Source: Nitricoxidireducens sp046726235 (GTDB lineage: Bacteria > Pseudomonadota > Gammaproteobacteria > Burkholderiales > Rhodocyclaceae). Taken from it: a stretch of 64,000 nt of DNA. A program made the position numbers and the translations under genes. This document shows positions 16,947-26,535 of the stretch, in pieces. The DNA lies in NCBI GenBank assembly GCA_046726235.1, contig JBKPAD010000012.1:1-64000 (forward strand), written 5' to 3'. The notes below the pieces were generated by a model that was given only the letters and a program-made list of their open reading frames with translations, was not told where the DNA came from and made no database searches. Positions within the stretch are counted from its first letter, which is position 1, and each line of letters opens with the position of its first letter.

Positions 16947-18479
16947 ATGAGTCAATGGACAGACAGGGTCCGTCTTCACGCTGTTTGGACGACGCTAGCG
17001 TCGGTAGGCCCAGCAATAGACAAGGCGCTCGACCGAGAGTCCATCGACGCGTCATCCATTGACTCTCTTGAACGGCTGCGAACGGTCCTTGCATTCTCGG
17101 GAAAGCGCCTGGCTGCCACGGAACCAGCCGTCATCCTTCCCGGGTCGCTAGACAACCTGAACAAGCAGTTCGTTGCAATCCAAGCGAGCGTTGACGCCTT
17201 TGCAGCCAATGGCGACCCCGCACAACTTGTCGCCGCAAACGGTGCCGCCGATAACGTTCTCGCGGGCCTCGCTTCCGTACTGGGCGTCCAGACGTCAGAG
17301 GAGTTGGCTGCGCTCGGAAGTGCTGCAGCCGAGTATCGGAACACGCTCGTAAAGTACCTGCACGAGGCCATCCAGAAGCAACCAGAACTGGCAGCCAAGA
17401 ACCAAGCACTCGAAACAAAGATTGCGGCTTTGGAAGCTGCCTTGACAGCCGAACAGCAACGACTCGCGACGCTCGCCACGGAACAGCAGTCGCAGTTTTC
17501 CGCCGCTCAGGACAAGAGAGCTACCGACTTTGCGGCATCGCAGGCTGACCATCTGGCGAAGTTCACGTCTGCCGCGACCGACCAACAAACTCAGTTCTCG
17601 ACGGACCAAGACACACGACGAACCGCCTTCTCTGAGTTCCAGACAGAAAGCCAACAGCAGTTGTCGGCGCTGTTATCAGCATATGACCAAAAGCTGAAGG
17701 AACACCAGTCGGCGTTCCTGGAGCGGGAAAAAACCGCCGATGAAACCAATAAAGCTCACATCGACGCTCTTCAAACCCAGTACAAGGAAAGTGCCGAAGA
17801 AATCCTCAAGGAGATACGCCGTCATAAATCCGAGGTAGAAGCCCTTGTTGGCGTCATCGGCAACCTCGGCGTCACATCGGGTTACCAGAAGGTCGCCAAC
17901 CATGCGCGAAAGATGCTCTACACATGGCAGGCCCTGACTGTCGGTGCGCTTGGTTTTCTGATGTTCATTGCTGTAACGATGGCGTTCCCGAAGCTCGGCG
18001 AGAGGCTATTCTCAACCCAAGACGACGTTGCTCTGCACGCCAAGGTAACTGCGCCTAGTGCGGCGGCAGCGCCCTTGGCTATCCGGACTGCGGCATCACC
18101 GCCTGTAGTTGAAGCCAGCGTTGACCGGACGCCATCCGATTCGGAGTTCTATCGCGGACTTGCAGTACGTGTATTCCTATCGATGGCTTGCATCGTGTTC
18201 GCGGCGTACTCGGCACGACAGGCCCGTCACTTCCTTGCAATTGAAGGCAAGAATCGAAAGCGTGCGCTGGAACTCGAAGCAGTCGGACCGTACATCGCCC
18301 AACTCAGCAAGGAGGCCCAGGACGAGTTTCTGATAAAGCTGGGAGAACGGTCGTTCGGTGTTTCAGAAGGAGAACAACAAAAATTGGACGACGACCCCGT
18401 TAGTATCGCGGACACAATCAAGCCACGTGTTCTGGGCGAGTATCTACAAGAGGTACTAAAAGGCTTTAAAGGAAAATAA
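16947..18479 (+). CDS. Coiled-coil protein with two transmembrane segments
   Basis: A 510-aa protein. Residues about 130-300 are a Gln/Ala/Glu-rich coiled coil in which a motif of the type QFxxxQDxRxxxFxxxQ recurs at least three times. Hydrophobic segments lie at about 327-347 (TVGALGFLMFIAVTMAF) and 405-423, separated by an Ala/Pro-rich loop. The C-terminus carries GKNRKRALELEAVGPYIAQL. AGGGGAG ahead of the ATG at 16947 supports the start over an upstream TTG. Possibly a membrane scaffold or sensor in a defence context; no recognised family. Confidence 0.7.
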   Translation: MSQWTDRVRLHAVWTTLASVGPAIDKALDRESIDASSIDSLERLRTVLAFSGKRLAATEPAVILPGSLDNLNKQFVAIQASVDAFAANGDPAQLVAANGAADNVLAGLASVLGVQTSEELAALGSAAAEYRNTLVKYLHEAIQKQPELAAKNQALETKIAALEAALTAEQQRLATLATEQQSQFSAAQDKRATDFAASQADHLAKFTSAATDQQTQFSTDQDTRRTAFSEFQTESQQQLSALLSAYDQKLKEHQSAFLEREKTADETNKAHIDALQTQYKESAEEILKEIRRHKSEVEALVGVIGNLGVTSGYQKVANHARKMLYTWQALTVGALGFLMFIAVTMAFPKLGERLFSTQDDVALHAKVTAPSAAAAPLAIRTAASPPVVEASVDRTPSDSEFYRGLAVRVFLSMACIVFAAYSARQARHFLAIEGKNRKRALELEAVGPYIAQLSKEAQDEFLIKLGERSFGVSEGEQQKLDDDPVSIADTIKPRVLGEYLQEVLKGFKGK

Positions 18480-18626
18480 CTCTGAGCGAGTCAGAAACTT
18501 TCTGACCACGGCACGCCTGTTAATAACGCCGCTGGCTCTTACTCGACGCGCTTCCGAGGGACGTGAAGGCTTCAATCGCAACAGCTCCATGACGACACAA
18601 CCACCACCAACGCTAGGTGCCTCTTC

Positions 18627-19172
18627 ATGACGGAAGGGAAAGCAGTCCTGTTCTGGCTGGTGGTTGCAATCGCGGGTTATGTCTGGGGGCCGCTGCTATA
18701 CGCAGATGGTGTGCCATTTCCAGAGGAACCCCCTAGAACCACTTTACTGCAGCATGTCGCTCAAGCATACGCAAGGAAAGCTGGTATCGATGAGCCGAAG
18801 CTTGTTCTTTCCAAAGACCCACGCGCTCCCTTGGCGGTGCGTACGCCCTTCTTTGCCGGAGTAATTGCATTGCCGGAAACTATGCTGCACCCGGAGGTCT
18901 TCAACGATGACGACGTGAAAGGCATCGTCGCCCATGAAATTGGACACCTCCTCCACTGGGATACCTATCGTTACTGGAAGATAGCATCTACCGACAGTCG
19001 CAAGAACATCGAACTGAAAGCAGACAAGGAAGGTGGGAAACTGGCTGGCTGTAAGCTAATGCAGGAGTTGTTTCGCCGTCACTATAAAGAGGCACTGGCC
19101 GGGTGGAATAATCGGGACGACCCGCATCCCCATCCAGAGGAACGTATTGCTGCTTTGTCCACATGCGAATAG
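18627..19172 (+). CDS. M48-like zinc metallopeptidase, membrane-anchored
   Basis: A 181-aa protein. An N-terminal hydrophobic segment (residues 7-24) is a signal or anchor. HEIGH at residues 103-107 is the zinc motif, ELKAD (E129) supplies the third ligand, and the C-terminal HPHPEERIAAL is typical of M48 peptidases. It follows the coiled-coil membrane protein by 147 nt on the same strand and converges on drmC. A short catalytic-domain-only version of the family. Whether it belongs with the coiled-coil gene is unknown. Confidence 0.8.
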   Translation: MTEGKAVLFWLVVAIAGYVWGPLLYADGVPFPEEPPRTTLLQHVAQAYARKAGIDEPKLVLSKDPRAPLAVRTPFFAGVIALPETMLHPEVFNDDDVKGIVAHEIGHLLHWDTYRYWKIASTDSRKNIELKADKEGGKLAGCKLMQELFRRHYKEALAGWNNRDDPHPHPEERIAALSTCE

Positions 19173-19303
19173 CAGCAGCGGGCACCTCCTGTGCAGAACG
19201 TCTCACTAGGGCAACCGCGCGCTATTGAAGAAACCACGGAATCCTGCCCGCTTGATTTTCAATTAGCGCTTCCTGAAGCCCTCGCCGTTGCTGCTCGCGG
19301 ACC

Positions 19304-20158
19304 TTAGGCAACCTTGGCGGACACAGCTACCGCAGCGTCCACTATTTGCGCGATGCGGCTTGCGGCCCTGCCAGTTACCAACAGGCCAAGCTCAAGAGAG
19401 TACTGAAACGACCACTTGGTCATGTTTGATGACCCAACGTAGGCCGTCTTGTCATCCGCCAATACCACCTTAGCGTGGAAGGTTTCGGTCCCCGTCGCCT
19501 CTGCCTTCTCCAGCCTAAAGTTGAAGACATCCGTATTCATCGCTCGAAGCTCGCTCTCGATACAGAAGTAACCCGGCGGCATGTGTCCTTCGGGGGTTGC
19601 CCGAAGGATGAGTTGCTTTTCGGCACTCGAAGAAGCCTGGCGAAAGAGCGCTATAAGAATATCCGCTCCTACCTCATCGAGAAAAGGTGTCATCACTGCA
19701 AAGCGCGTGACCGCACGTTCAGCAACCGACGGCAGCACCTCCCTCGTATCAAGCAGCCCCCAAGTGCCGAGCAATTTGTGGGACAAGACCTGCGTAAGGT
19801 GGCTAGGGTTGGGCGGTTTTGTGAGAACGACATCAACCCGGTCCGCGTCGCTATGTACTTCAGACCTGTAGATATGCACCGCCCATAGCATCGGCATAAG
19901 TTGGGTGAACAATTCCTTGTCTCGAATTCGCCAGTTGAGCTCACTCACTCGCTCGACGAGCCCTAGTTTCGCCGCGGCACCAAGGAATCCCATGGCCTCT
20001 GCTGCCCGTGCCTGCGCGACACCTGAGAGCAAACAGACTTGCCGTACGTTACTTACACCGGACAGCCGTCCTTCTGCAACAGCAGCGGAGATGGCGCTAC
20101 CGACAGCCGCATGCGGGCAAAGGGCTTTGAACGCACTAGCGAGTCGAGACTCATCCAT
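19304..20158 (-). CDS. drmC: DrmC-like phospholipase D-family protein of a DISARM-like system
   Basis: A 284-aa protein with a C-terminal PLD half-site, HAKVVLADD ... YVGSSNMT (H228, K230 and the downstream Ser/Asn), followed by the usual LELGLLVTG. The N-terminal two-thirds has a helical region and then an alpha/beta fold (RFAVMTPFLDEVGADILIAL). The ATG overlaps the drmB stop by 8 nt and it is the last gene of the operon, the position drmC often takes in DISARM loci. In the Bacillus system DrmC was reported to be dispensable for protection. Confidence 0.85.
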   Translation of the reverse strand: MDESRLASAFKALCPHAAVGSAISAAVAEGRLSGVSNVRQVCLLSGVAQARAAEAMGFLGAAAKLGLVERVSELNWRIRDKELFTQLMPMLWAVHIYRSEVHSDADRVDVVLTKPPNPSHLTQVLSHKLLGTWGLLDTREVLPSVAERAVTRFAVMTPFLDEVGADILIALFRQASSSAEKQLILRATPEGHMPPGYFCIESELRAMNTDVFNFRLEKAEATGTETFHAKVVLADDKTAYVGSSNMTKWSFQYSLELGLLVTGRAASRIAQIVDAAVAVSAKVA

Positions 20159-22364
20159 CTGCGTTCACAGTCTCGAGGAATCCGCGTATACGCTTGCCCT
20201 TGTGTGTCAGGTCCTCACGTGGGGCCAAGCCTCCTCTTAGTACTGCACGTGACAACAGTTGGTTCTGAGCAATGCAGGAGGTCTCGGGAACCATGATGCA
20301 GTCTGGGCACGCCCCAAAGTTAAAGTCGCACAAGGCGCCGGAGTTACAGCGATGAGACGACGGCTCCAAGAGGTGCGCGAGGAAGCGGTTATTTTCGTTG
20401 CGCCAAAGCGACGATAGGTTACCCAGGTCCATCGTCGTGCCGTTCCGGTAGATGACGAATGCAAGGTCTGCTGGGAATAGATATTCGCCAAGCGACCCGA
20501 GGTCCAGTCCCGAGAACTCCGAGATAGCCTTCATCACGAGATGCGCGTAACTGTGCAGCAGCGTATACACATAACGGTAAGTCTGGGCGTCGCCAGGATG
20601 CAGATTAGAGAAATATCGGCCAAATGGCTCAGCGGTTTCCAGAATGCGCCCGCCCAACTTTACCGTTCCATCTGGGGCCCATTCAGGCAGGTCCCGTACT
20701 CCGACCTCGGCCAGCCAAGCATGGACATGCCGGGGCACGAGGCTCGCATATACGGCCTCGTTGCCCTGTGAAACAACGTAGATTGGACGTTTCCCGTTTC
20801 GTAGCTGCTCAAATAGGCGCAGGCGTACCGGAACGTCGTTCCCGCGCTTCTCCATGGTCGGGGTTGCAGAAACGCGAGAATAGCCATGTGTGAAACGACA
20901 GAGTTCGAACTCGCGGACCAGGCCCATATCAGCCAGGCCTAGTCGGCCCAGCAACTCAGTGGTTTTCTGCTCTTGTGAAACCTTGGCCTCAGCACTCTTA
21001 GGCGCGAGGTCTTGGTCGAGACGGTCAAACCGAACAAAGGGAGCGCGTGCCCCCGCTTCCGCCGTCCGCTGAAGCTTGCTTCGCTGCAACGCCTCGTGCT
21101 CAACGGCAAGAACAAACGGGTCGTATCTGCTTGAGAATTCAGACCTACGCACCATCAACGTACGCAAGACCGGAGGAAGTTCACTCTTGACGGGAACAAG
21201 AGGTGGGTCCCACGTTAGCCATCGATTGACCAGCTTCTTGAGCTCAGCCTCCATCGCGGCCTCGGCGTCGGCTTGCTTCATTGAGACTGCCATCTGCCTC
21301 ATTTTCTCAAAGGTCTGGTAGCTCTCCCATTCGGTGTCGTGTCCGCCCCTCTGAAGAATTTCCTTCATCTCCTCGGGCGTCGGAGCCGCTCCACCGAAGC
21401 CGTATTTGGTCGCGATAAACCCCTCCAACTCGACCTCATTTCCTTCGGTCAGGAGTTTCAGGAGTCCTTGGTCTCGTTCGGAGAAGACGACAAACTGTTC
21501 CGCTTGCGCATAGAAGGCAGACGACGCTCGATATGAAATTGGCTCCATCCGGCGCTCGCCCACGGGCCTCCCGCCAGTGTCTTGGAACACCTCGGTAGTG
21601 AACGGGTCGTTCTGCAACCAGGACGGCCGCTCACGATGGCCGCACGAAGCGCATTCAAAACCCCATTCGCCAATTCTTGGAGACTCCGTACGTAGCAAGA
21701 ATTCCTTGCTGTTGCACATTGGGCACGCCTCGCCATATAGGCGTTTCGTCTTGTCGCGGTCGCTCCATTCCCACATGCCGGGCGTAGCAGGCTGCCACTC
21801 ACCGGACCAATGCACGAATACCACGTCCAGCTGACGCCACTGACACTTCCCTTTCTTCTTAGGATTCGGGCAGTGGCCGCGCTTAAACGTATTCGTGTCC
21901 TTAGCCAGTTCGGATGTTGAGCCGTAGGACTTAAACATTCCGCAGGTGTTGCATACGAAAGTCAGCGGCGCTGGCGCATACCCGATTCGTAGTGGATTCA
22001 CAAATGCGAGCCGGTCGGCGCCGAGCGGATTGATAGCGTCATCGCGCAACAAAACGTCGTCCACACACTGCCGAGATGCAATGGGTCTCCCTGCACCATT
22101 TAACGCGTAAGCGCGTGAAAACCAGCCCTGCCAGACCTCGCGAAGTCGAATCATGATTTGCTCGCGGGTCTGGTCGTCTAGCGGCGCTTCGTCCGGGTTA
22201 TCCGATTGGTCTGGGACAGCGATACACGAGCCCAGCCCCCCCTCGAACGTGAAGAATGCGCCGGGCGCATATGCCGAAGCGAGTTGGTTCCGCGAGCGAC
22301 TCATGCTCGGCGGCTTGAGCTGCTTGTCGTCGTCATCGTCGGCGAAATACCCCTTCTTGGCCAT
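20151..22364 (-). CDS. drmB: DrmB-like DUF1998 protein of a DISARM-like system
   Basis: A 737-aa protein. There are two zinc-ribbon pairs (CNTCG with CPNPKKKGKC; CPMC with CASCG), and the C-terminal DUF1998 region has the Cys cluster RCNSGALCDFNFGACPDC followed by ETSCIAQNQLLSRAVLRGG. DrmB forms a complex with the DrmA helicase in DISARM. The start MAKKGYFADDDDDK was chosen because GGAGG lies about 10 nt upstream; an in-frame GTG at 22403 would overlap drmA. It begins 4 nt after the drmA stop, so the two are translationally linked. Confidence 0.9.
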   Translation of the reverse strand: MAKKGYFADDDDDKQLKPPSMSRSRNQLASAYAPGAFFTFEGGLGSCIAVPDQSDNPDEAPLDDQTREQIMIRLREVWQGWFSRAYALNGAGRPIASRQCVDDVLLRDDAINPLGADRLAFVNPLRIGYAPAPLTFVCNTCGMFKSYGSTSELAKDTNTFKRGHCPNPKKKGKCQWRQLDVVFVHWSGEWQPATPGMWEWSDRDKTKRLYGEACPMCNSKEFLLRTESPRIGEWGFECASCGHRERPSWLQNDPFTTEVFQDTGGRPVGERRMEPISYRASSAFYAQAEQFVVFSERDQGLLKLLTEGNEVELEGFIATKYGFGGAAPTPEEMKEILQRGGHDTEWESYQTFEKMRQMAVSMKQADAEAAMEAELKKLVNRWLTWDPPLVPVKSELPPVLRTLMVRRSEFSSRYDPFVLAVEHEALQRSKLQRTAEAGARAPFVRFDRLDQDLAPKSAEAKVSQEQKTTELLGRLGLADMGLVREFELCRFTHGYSRVSATPTMEKRGNDVPVRLRLFEQLRNGKRPIYVVSQGNEAVYASLVPRHVHAWLAEVGVRDLPEWAPDGTVKLGGRILETAEPFGRYFSNLHPGDAQTYRYVYTLLHSYAHLVMKAISEFSGLDLGSLGEYLFPADLAFVIYRNGTTMDLGNLSSLWRNENNRFLAHLLEPSSHRCNSGALCDFNFGACPDCIMVPETSCIAQNQLLSRAVLRGGLAPREDLTHKGKRIRGFLETVNADG

Positions 22365-22368
22365 GTTA

Positions 22369-25300
22369 CTAGGCCTCCAAGTCATCAGCTTCAGCGACAC
22401 CATGGCGCACTAATGCCATGACTCCAAGAACCTCGGGAACTGTCTGCCGACGACCCGAAGCGTCTCTAGAGGACATCTGAATCAGTCCCCCTTGGTCGAC
22501 GTCGCGCAGCGACGTCATTGGCTTTAGCATTGGGTCACTCTGCCCCTTAAAGAATGCGTCCAGCGGACCGCTGCCCCACATCGCGCTACTTGCCCAGTTG
22601 GTCACAAGTTTGCGAACGTTGTCGTCAATCATCTTTCGATAGTGGTCCGCGCCCTCTGGGCAGTAACCATCGCGTAAGCCGATAGCGAGTTCAATGAACT
22701 TTGTGACTTCAGTAATGAACGCAGTGCCTCTCAGGTTGTATTCCCTCGTGATATTAGGGATGTACGTGTAGTCAGGGACGTCTCGCTTCTGGCTCTCCTC
22801 CAGCTCAATCATTTTTCGGGTTGGGGCCACGCCAACCAAATACGCCTGGAACAGGCTTGGCAGAACTCTCTGGATGGCCTTCTCAGCCCAGCGGTCAATA
22901 GCTGCCGGTTGAACCATGCGCTCCAGGAACCTGTGGAAGATGTCGAAGACTTCCACGATGTACCGGTCACGCCTCCGTTGGGGGGTCGGGATGAGCACGA
23001 CAAAGCCAATGTGTGTCCGACCGACGCGGGACGATGCCTGGATGTACTCCGCTATATCCGACGGCATCCCCGCAAAGAACATCGAGTTGAACTCCTCGAC
23101 ATCCACACCATGCGAAATGGCAGAGGTGGCGATGACCGAGCGCAAGACCTTTGAAAGTGGCGTAAATGGCTCTCCAGGTTCATCACGCAGCTGAGCTAAC
23201 CGAACGACTTCCTGAATTTCACCTTGCTCAACCGAGCCTGTGATTAGGCGGGTATCCAGAGCGTCTAGCGGTAGACCGTCATTAAGGTGCCGCTTTCGGG
23301 TCTCCTCAGCCTCAGCAGCCATAATCTGGTCGCCGCCCTTCTTGTTCGTTACGTAGGTCAGCGCGATACGGTGCAAGTCAATAACTGTCGCCAACTCCTC
23401 GACGGAGGCGTCGAGCAATACTTGTTGGTGAAGCTGTTGGAGTGGTCCAGGGCTGACGCACGACACCAGGTCCTGTCGAACTTGCTCAACCTCAGAATCG
23501 TCGCCATCGACGAGGCCATTGAATAGCCGGCTGACACACAGATGGAAGCTCGACAGGACGGCAACACTGGTTGCGGTATGCGGCTTGCCGTTAGTCATGA
23601 AGGCGCAGTAAAGACGCGCCTGCTTTGCTCTGACCTCTGGTTCCTCTAGCTTGCGTCGCTCCGTTTCGCTGGCATCTGGTTCATCCGGAACCGCGTAAAA
23701 CGATTGATATAGCGTCGGCCCCGGATGTGGAAACTGCGATGCGGGGATTTCTCTCTGATACAGATGCTCGAGTTGCCGTTCAGGCTCATTCACGGTCGCG
23801 GATGCGGCAATCACCTTCGCCCGGCGTCTGCGGCCAGCAGGGTCCTTGGCGATAATTTCAGTGAGAGACCTCGATAGATGGGCAAGGACAGCGTCAAGAG
23901 TCGATTCAAAAAGGCTGGCGAAAGTACCTAGCGATTCGTCCAAGAGATGCGCTTCGTCTTGAATAAGCAAGCTCGGGAACGGGTCCCAGAACAGCCTTTC
24001 ACCCGTAGGATAGGCTGGCGCCAAGGTTTCACAGCCACATGCTGCCGGCCCACGCTCCAAGTCCCTATGACTCGGTATGCGCAACCGTTTGGTGGCCTGG
24101 TCTCGCCAAGGCGCAGCCCCCAACATGCCATACACACGCCTGATAGTGCCGGCAGAATGGCCAATGAGGGCCAACTTATCAACCGTGCCTAGAAGAACCG
24201 ACGGCGCGATGTCATATATGTCCTCGTCGCAAATCAGGAAGGGAAGTGGCTTCCATTCATCGCCATTACTCGGGCATTTGATGTCGGAACAAACGTGAGC
24301 GAGCGTCCCGCCGCGTAGCGGAAACCGGCGCAGCGCTGTCCTTGAGCCGCAAAATGGACAGCTTGGAATCTTGTTCCACGCACGAACCGCAGCTTTGTAC
24401 TTGGCGTCCTCATCGAGCAGCTTTTCTTCGCTTGCGAGGTCGGCCGGAACATCATCAATCGTACGGATGCTGGCCACGCCCTTCTCGTTTAGCCGGTTTG
24501 GCGAACCGCCGCTGCCAACCCAGAATCCGATTGCAAATTCATTGCCACCGTATCGGTGTATGCGCCGTACAAGTTCTGCCTGGGCAAGGACTCGCGCACA
24601 GCGCTGCGCTTGCTGAATAGTCAGCAGCCGCAACGGATAGCGAAGCATCGCTGTTACGCCGGCCTTCTTACCGCGCAAGCGGTCAAGCAGCAGATTGAAG
24701 ACAAGCAAACCAAAGAAGGCCTCGGATTTACCGCCGCCAGTTGCGAAGTACAGCAGCGTGACGGAATCGTCCCTCGCCGCATCATAGTGATGTTTGAATT
24801 CAGGAATCCTTGAGGCAAGCGCAGGGATATTTGCGATGATGAAGGCCAATTGGAATAGGCGCCATTCGCCGGCATCATTCCCAAAGCGTATGCGCATGAA
24901 GTTCGCCATAGCCTCATTCATAGCTAGCCAGGCTTCGAACACGCACGCCACTGGGTTCTGCTGAGGTCCACGAGCCAACCAAGCGGCCTTCGACTCCTTG
25001 AGGACAGTTAAGCCAGCCTCAATTGACTTTAACTCGTTACTCCAACGGCTCAGGTCTTGATGGAACTTGTTGGTCTCATCTTCAATCGTCTGCTTGTCCG
25101 AGGCATCTAGTCCGTCGGCAGGGTTGACGACCTTGGGTTGCTCTGCGAGCCACTGGGCCATTTCATCCGCGATGGGGAGGACGCGGTCAAACTCTCCCGG
25201 ATTGCAGAGCTTACGAACGACGCGGAGAATGCTGGGGCGCTCGCTCGGAACAATTCTTGGCTGAACAAACCTGGGAGACCAGGTTGTTTCTAGTGTCACT

Positions 25301-26535
25301 TCCGTCGCGGTTTGGGAAACCAACTCAACGCCACCGTTATGACCCATCGCTGGATACTTCAAGTAACGGTTGTAGCGGTATGAAGGCGTCACTCGCTCCA
25401 TTTTGAGGGGGCGATATAACGACTTAGGCAATGATGCCGTGACGCTAACTAGAAACAGTGCAGGCTCTACCTCGTCCTTAAGCTGACGTGGTTCAGTGCC
25501 AACGTTGTCCAGTGCGATGAGGATATTGGCGGTACCGGGGTCCATCCAATCCGGCGCGATTTCGACGGTCCACTCGAGCGATGCCTGGGGTAGTGCAATC
25601 GGATTAGGTGACTTTCGAGCAGCATCGAGGAATTCAGACCATTTGCGATATTGACTAGGCTTGACTGACAGCTGGCTACGGTAACCCCAGAACTTGCCCC
25701 CCATCTCAGGGTCTGGGCTTGCTGCCCAATCCGCTAGGCTCTTTAGTAGAGCGGCTTTCATCACGTCGGAGTGACGGGCGGCGGCCTCCACGACAGCCTC
25801 ATAGCCAGCAGCGGGCGAAAAGCAAAATTCTGGAAGTGACACATCCAGACGCATCCACTTGTGCGGAACAGCCATGGGTTCAAAGTGTTCGTCACTGATG
25901 GCTATGGTCGCTACCGCGGCGGACTCCATGCCTTCCGTGGTCGCCTCACCCTCTCCGCTGCCGAATTCCTCCTTGGGTTCTTCCGCTCCCAGCAGGACAA
26001 CGTTAATGGGTATTCCTCGGGCCCTATAAAGCTCGGCACGAGTGTCCTCGCGAATGCGAAGCCAATTCGGGTGCTTGTAGCGCGATGTATAGGTGCCCTT
26101 TACCTTTTCCCATTCCTCATCAAGGCGTACTTTTAGAGCGGCCTTGAGTTCATCAGCCACGTGACGCCTAAGTCGAAATGTCGGCCGGCAATTGGGCCGC
26201 GCTAAGTCTTCTTCTTTTGGCAAAACTCGGACATACACTGACACGTGAGGCTGAACGCGAATCTCGCCCGATACACCGGCCAAAATCTGGACTTGCATGC
26301 CGTGCGAAGTTATCCAAATTGGAGACGTTACTTCGTCCCCCTCTCGGCCCTGAATCTCCGGCAACAAGAACGCTGAGTTCAGCAACGTTCTAGGGCGTGC
26401 GCCAAACAAATACTTTCCGAACTTACCCGCGCCGCTTACCTGTGCGTGGGTCATCTGCACCAGCGCGCCTACGACAGCTTCCTTAATAGTTGTCGAAATT
26501 GTTGCCGGATTGCTTCTAACAGTCGTCTCAGCCAT
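22369..26535 (-). CDS. drmA: DrmA-like superfamily 2 helicase of a DISARM-like system
   Basis: A 1388-aa protein. Walker A is ATGGGKSEAF (K603), Walker B is QDEAHLLDES (D860-H863), motif III is ASATVNEP, and the C-terminal helicase motifs are ATSAISHGVDVEEFN and QASSRVGRTH. A CPFCG/CSDIKC zinc insertion lies between the first two. The long N-terminal domain (about 1-550) has no motif I recognise. AAGGAGG before the ATG is excellent and the start overlaps the upstream stop by 8 nt. DrmA and DrmB together are the core of DISARM; DrmA probably acts on invading DNA. Confidence 0.92.
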   Translation of the reverse strand: MAETTVRSNPATISTTIKEAVVGALVQMTHAQVSGAGKFGKYLFGARPRTLLNSAFLLPEIQGREGDEVTSPIWITSHGMQVQILAGVSGEIRVQPHVSVYVRVLPKEEDLARPNCRPTFRLRRHVADELKAALKVRLDEEWEKVKGTYTSRYKHPNWLRIREDTRAELYRARGIPINVVLLGAEEPKEEFGSGEGEATTEGMESAAVATIAISDEHFEPMAVPHKWMRLDVSLPEFCFSPAAGYEAVVEAAARHSDVMKAALLKSLADWAASPDPEMGGKFWGYRSQLSVKPSQYRKWSEFLDAARKSPNPIALPQASLEWTVEIAPDWMDPGTANILIALDNVGTEPRQLKDEVEPALFLVSVTASLPKSLYRPLKMERVTPSYRYNRYLKYPAMGHNGGVELVSQTATEVTLETTWSPRFVQPRIVPSERPSILRVVRKLCNPGEFDRVLPIADEMAQWLAEQPKVVNPADGLDASDKQTIEDETNKFHQDLSRWSNELKSIEAGLTVLKESKAAWLARGPQQNPVACVFEAWLAMNEAMANFMRIRFGNDAGEWRLFQLAFIIANIPALASRIPEFKHHYDAARDDSVTLLYFATGGGKSEAFFGLLVFNLLLDRLRGKKAGVTAMLRYPLRLLTIQQAQRCARVLAQAELVRRIHRYGGNEFAIGFWVGSGGSPNRLNEKGVASIRTIDDVPADLASEEKLLDEDAKYKAAVRAWNKIPSCPFCGSRTALRRFPLRGGTLAHVCSDIKCPSNGDEWKPLPFLICDEDIYDIAPSVLLGTVDKLALIGHSAGTIRRVYGMLGAAPWRDQATKRLRIPSHRDLERGPAACGCETLAPAYPTGERLFWDPFPSLLIQDEAHLLDESLGTFASLFESTLDAVLAHLSRSLTEIIAKDPAGRRRRAKVIAASATVNEPERQLEHLYQREIPASQFPHPGPTLYQSFYAVPDEPDASETERRKLEEPEVRAKQARLYCAFMTNGKPHTATSVAVLSSFHLCVSRLFNGLVDGDDSEVEQVRQDLVSCVSPGPLQQLHQQVLLDASVEELATVIDLHRIALTYVTNKKGGDQIMAAEAEETRKRHLNDGLPLDALDTRLITGSVEQGEIQEVVRLAQLRDEPGEPFTPLSKVLRSVIATSAISHGVDVEEFNSMFFAGMPSDIAEYIQASSRVGRTHIGFVVLIPTPQRRRDRYIVEVFDIFHRFLERMVQPAAIDRWAEKAIQRVLPSLFQAYLVGVAPTRKMIELEESQKRDVPDYTYIPNITREYNLRGTAFITEVTKFIELAIGLRDGYCPEGADHYRKMIDDNVRKLVTNWASSAMWGSGPLDAFFKGQSDPMLKPMTSLRDVDQGGLIQMSSRDASGRRQTVPEVLGVMALVRHGVAEADDLEA

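Noticed and set aside
18627..19172. M48-like peptidase as part of the DISARM-like operon
   Set aside because: It is on the opposite strand and convergent with drmC; no known DISARM set includes such a peptidase.
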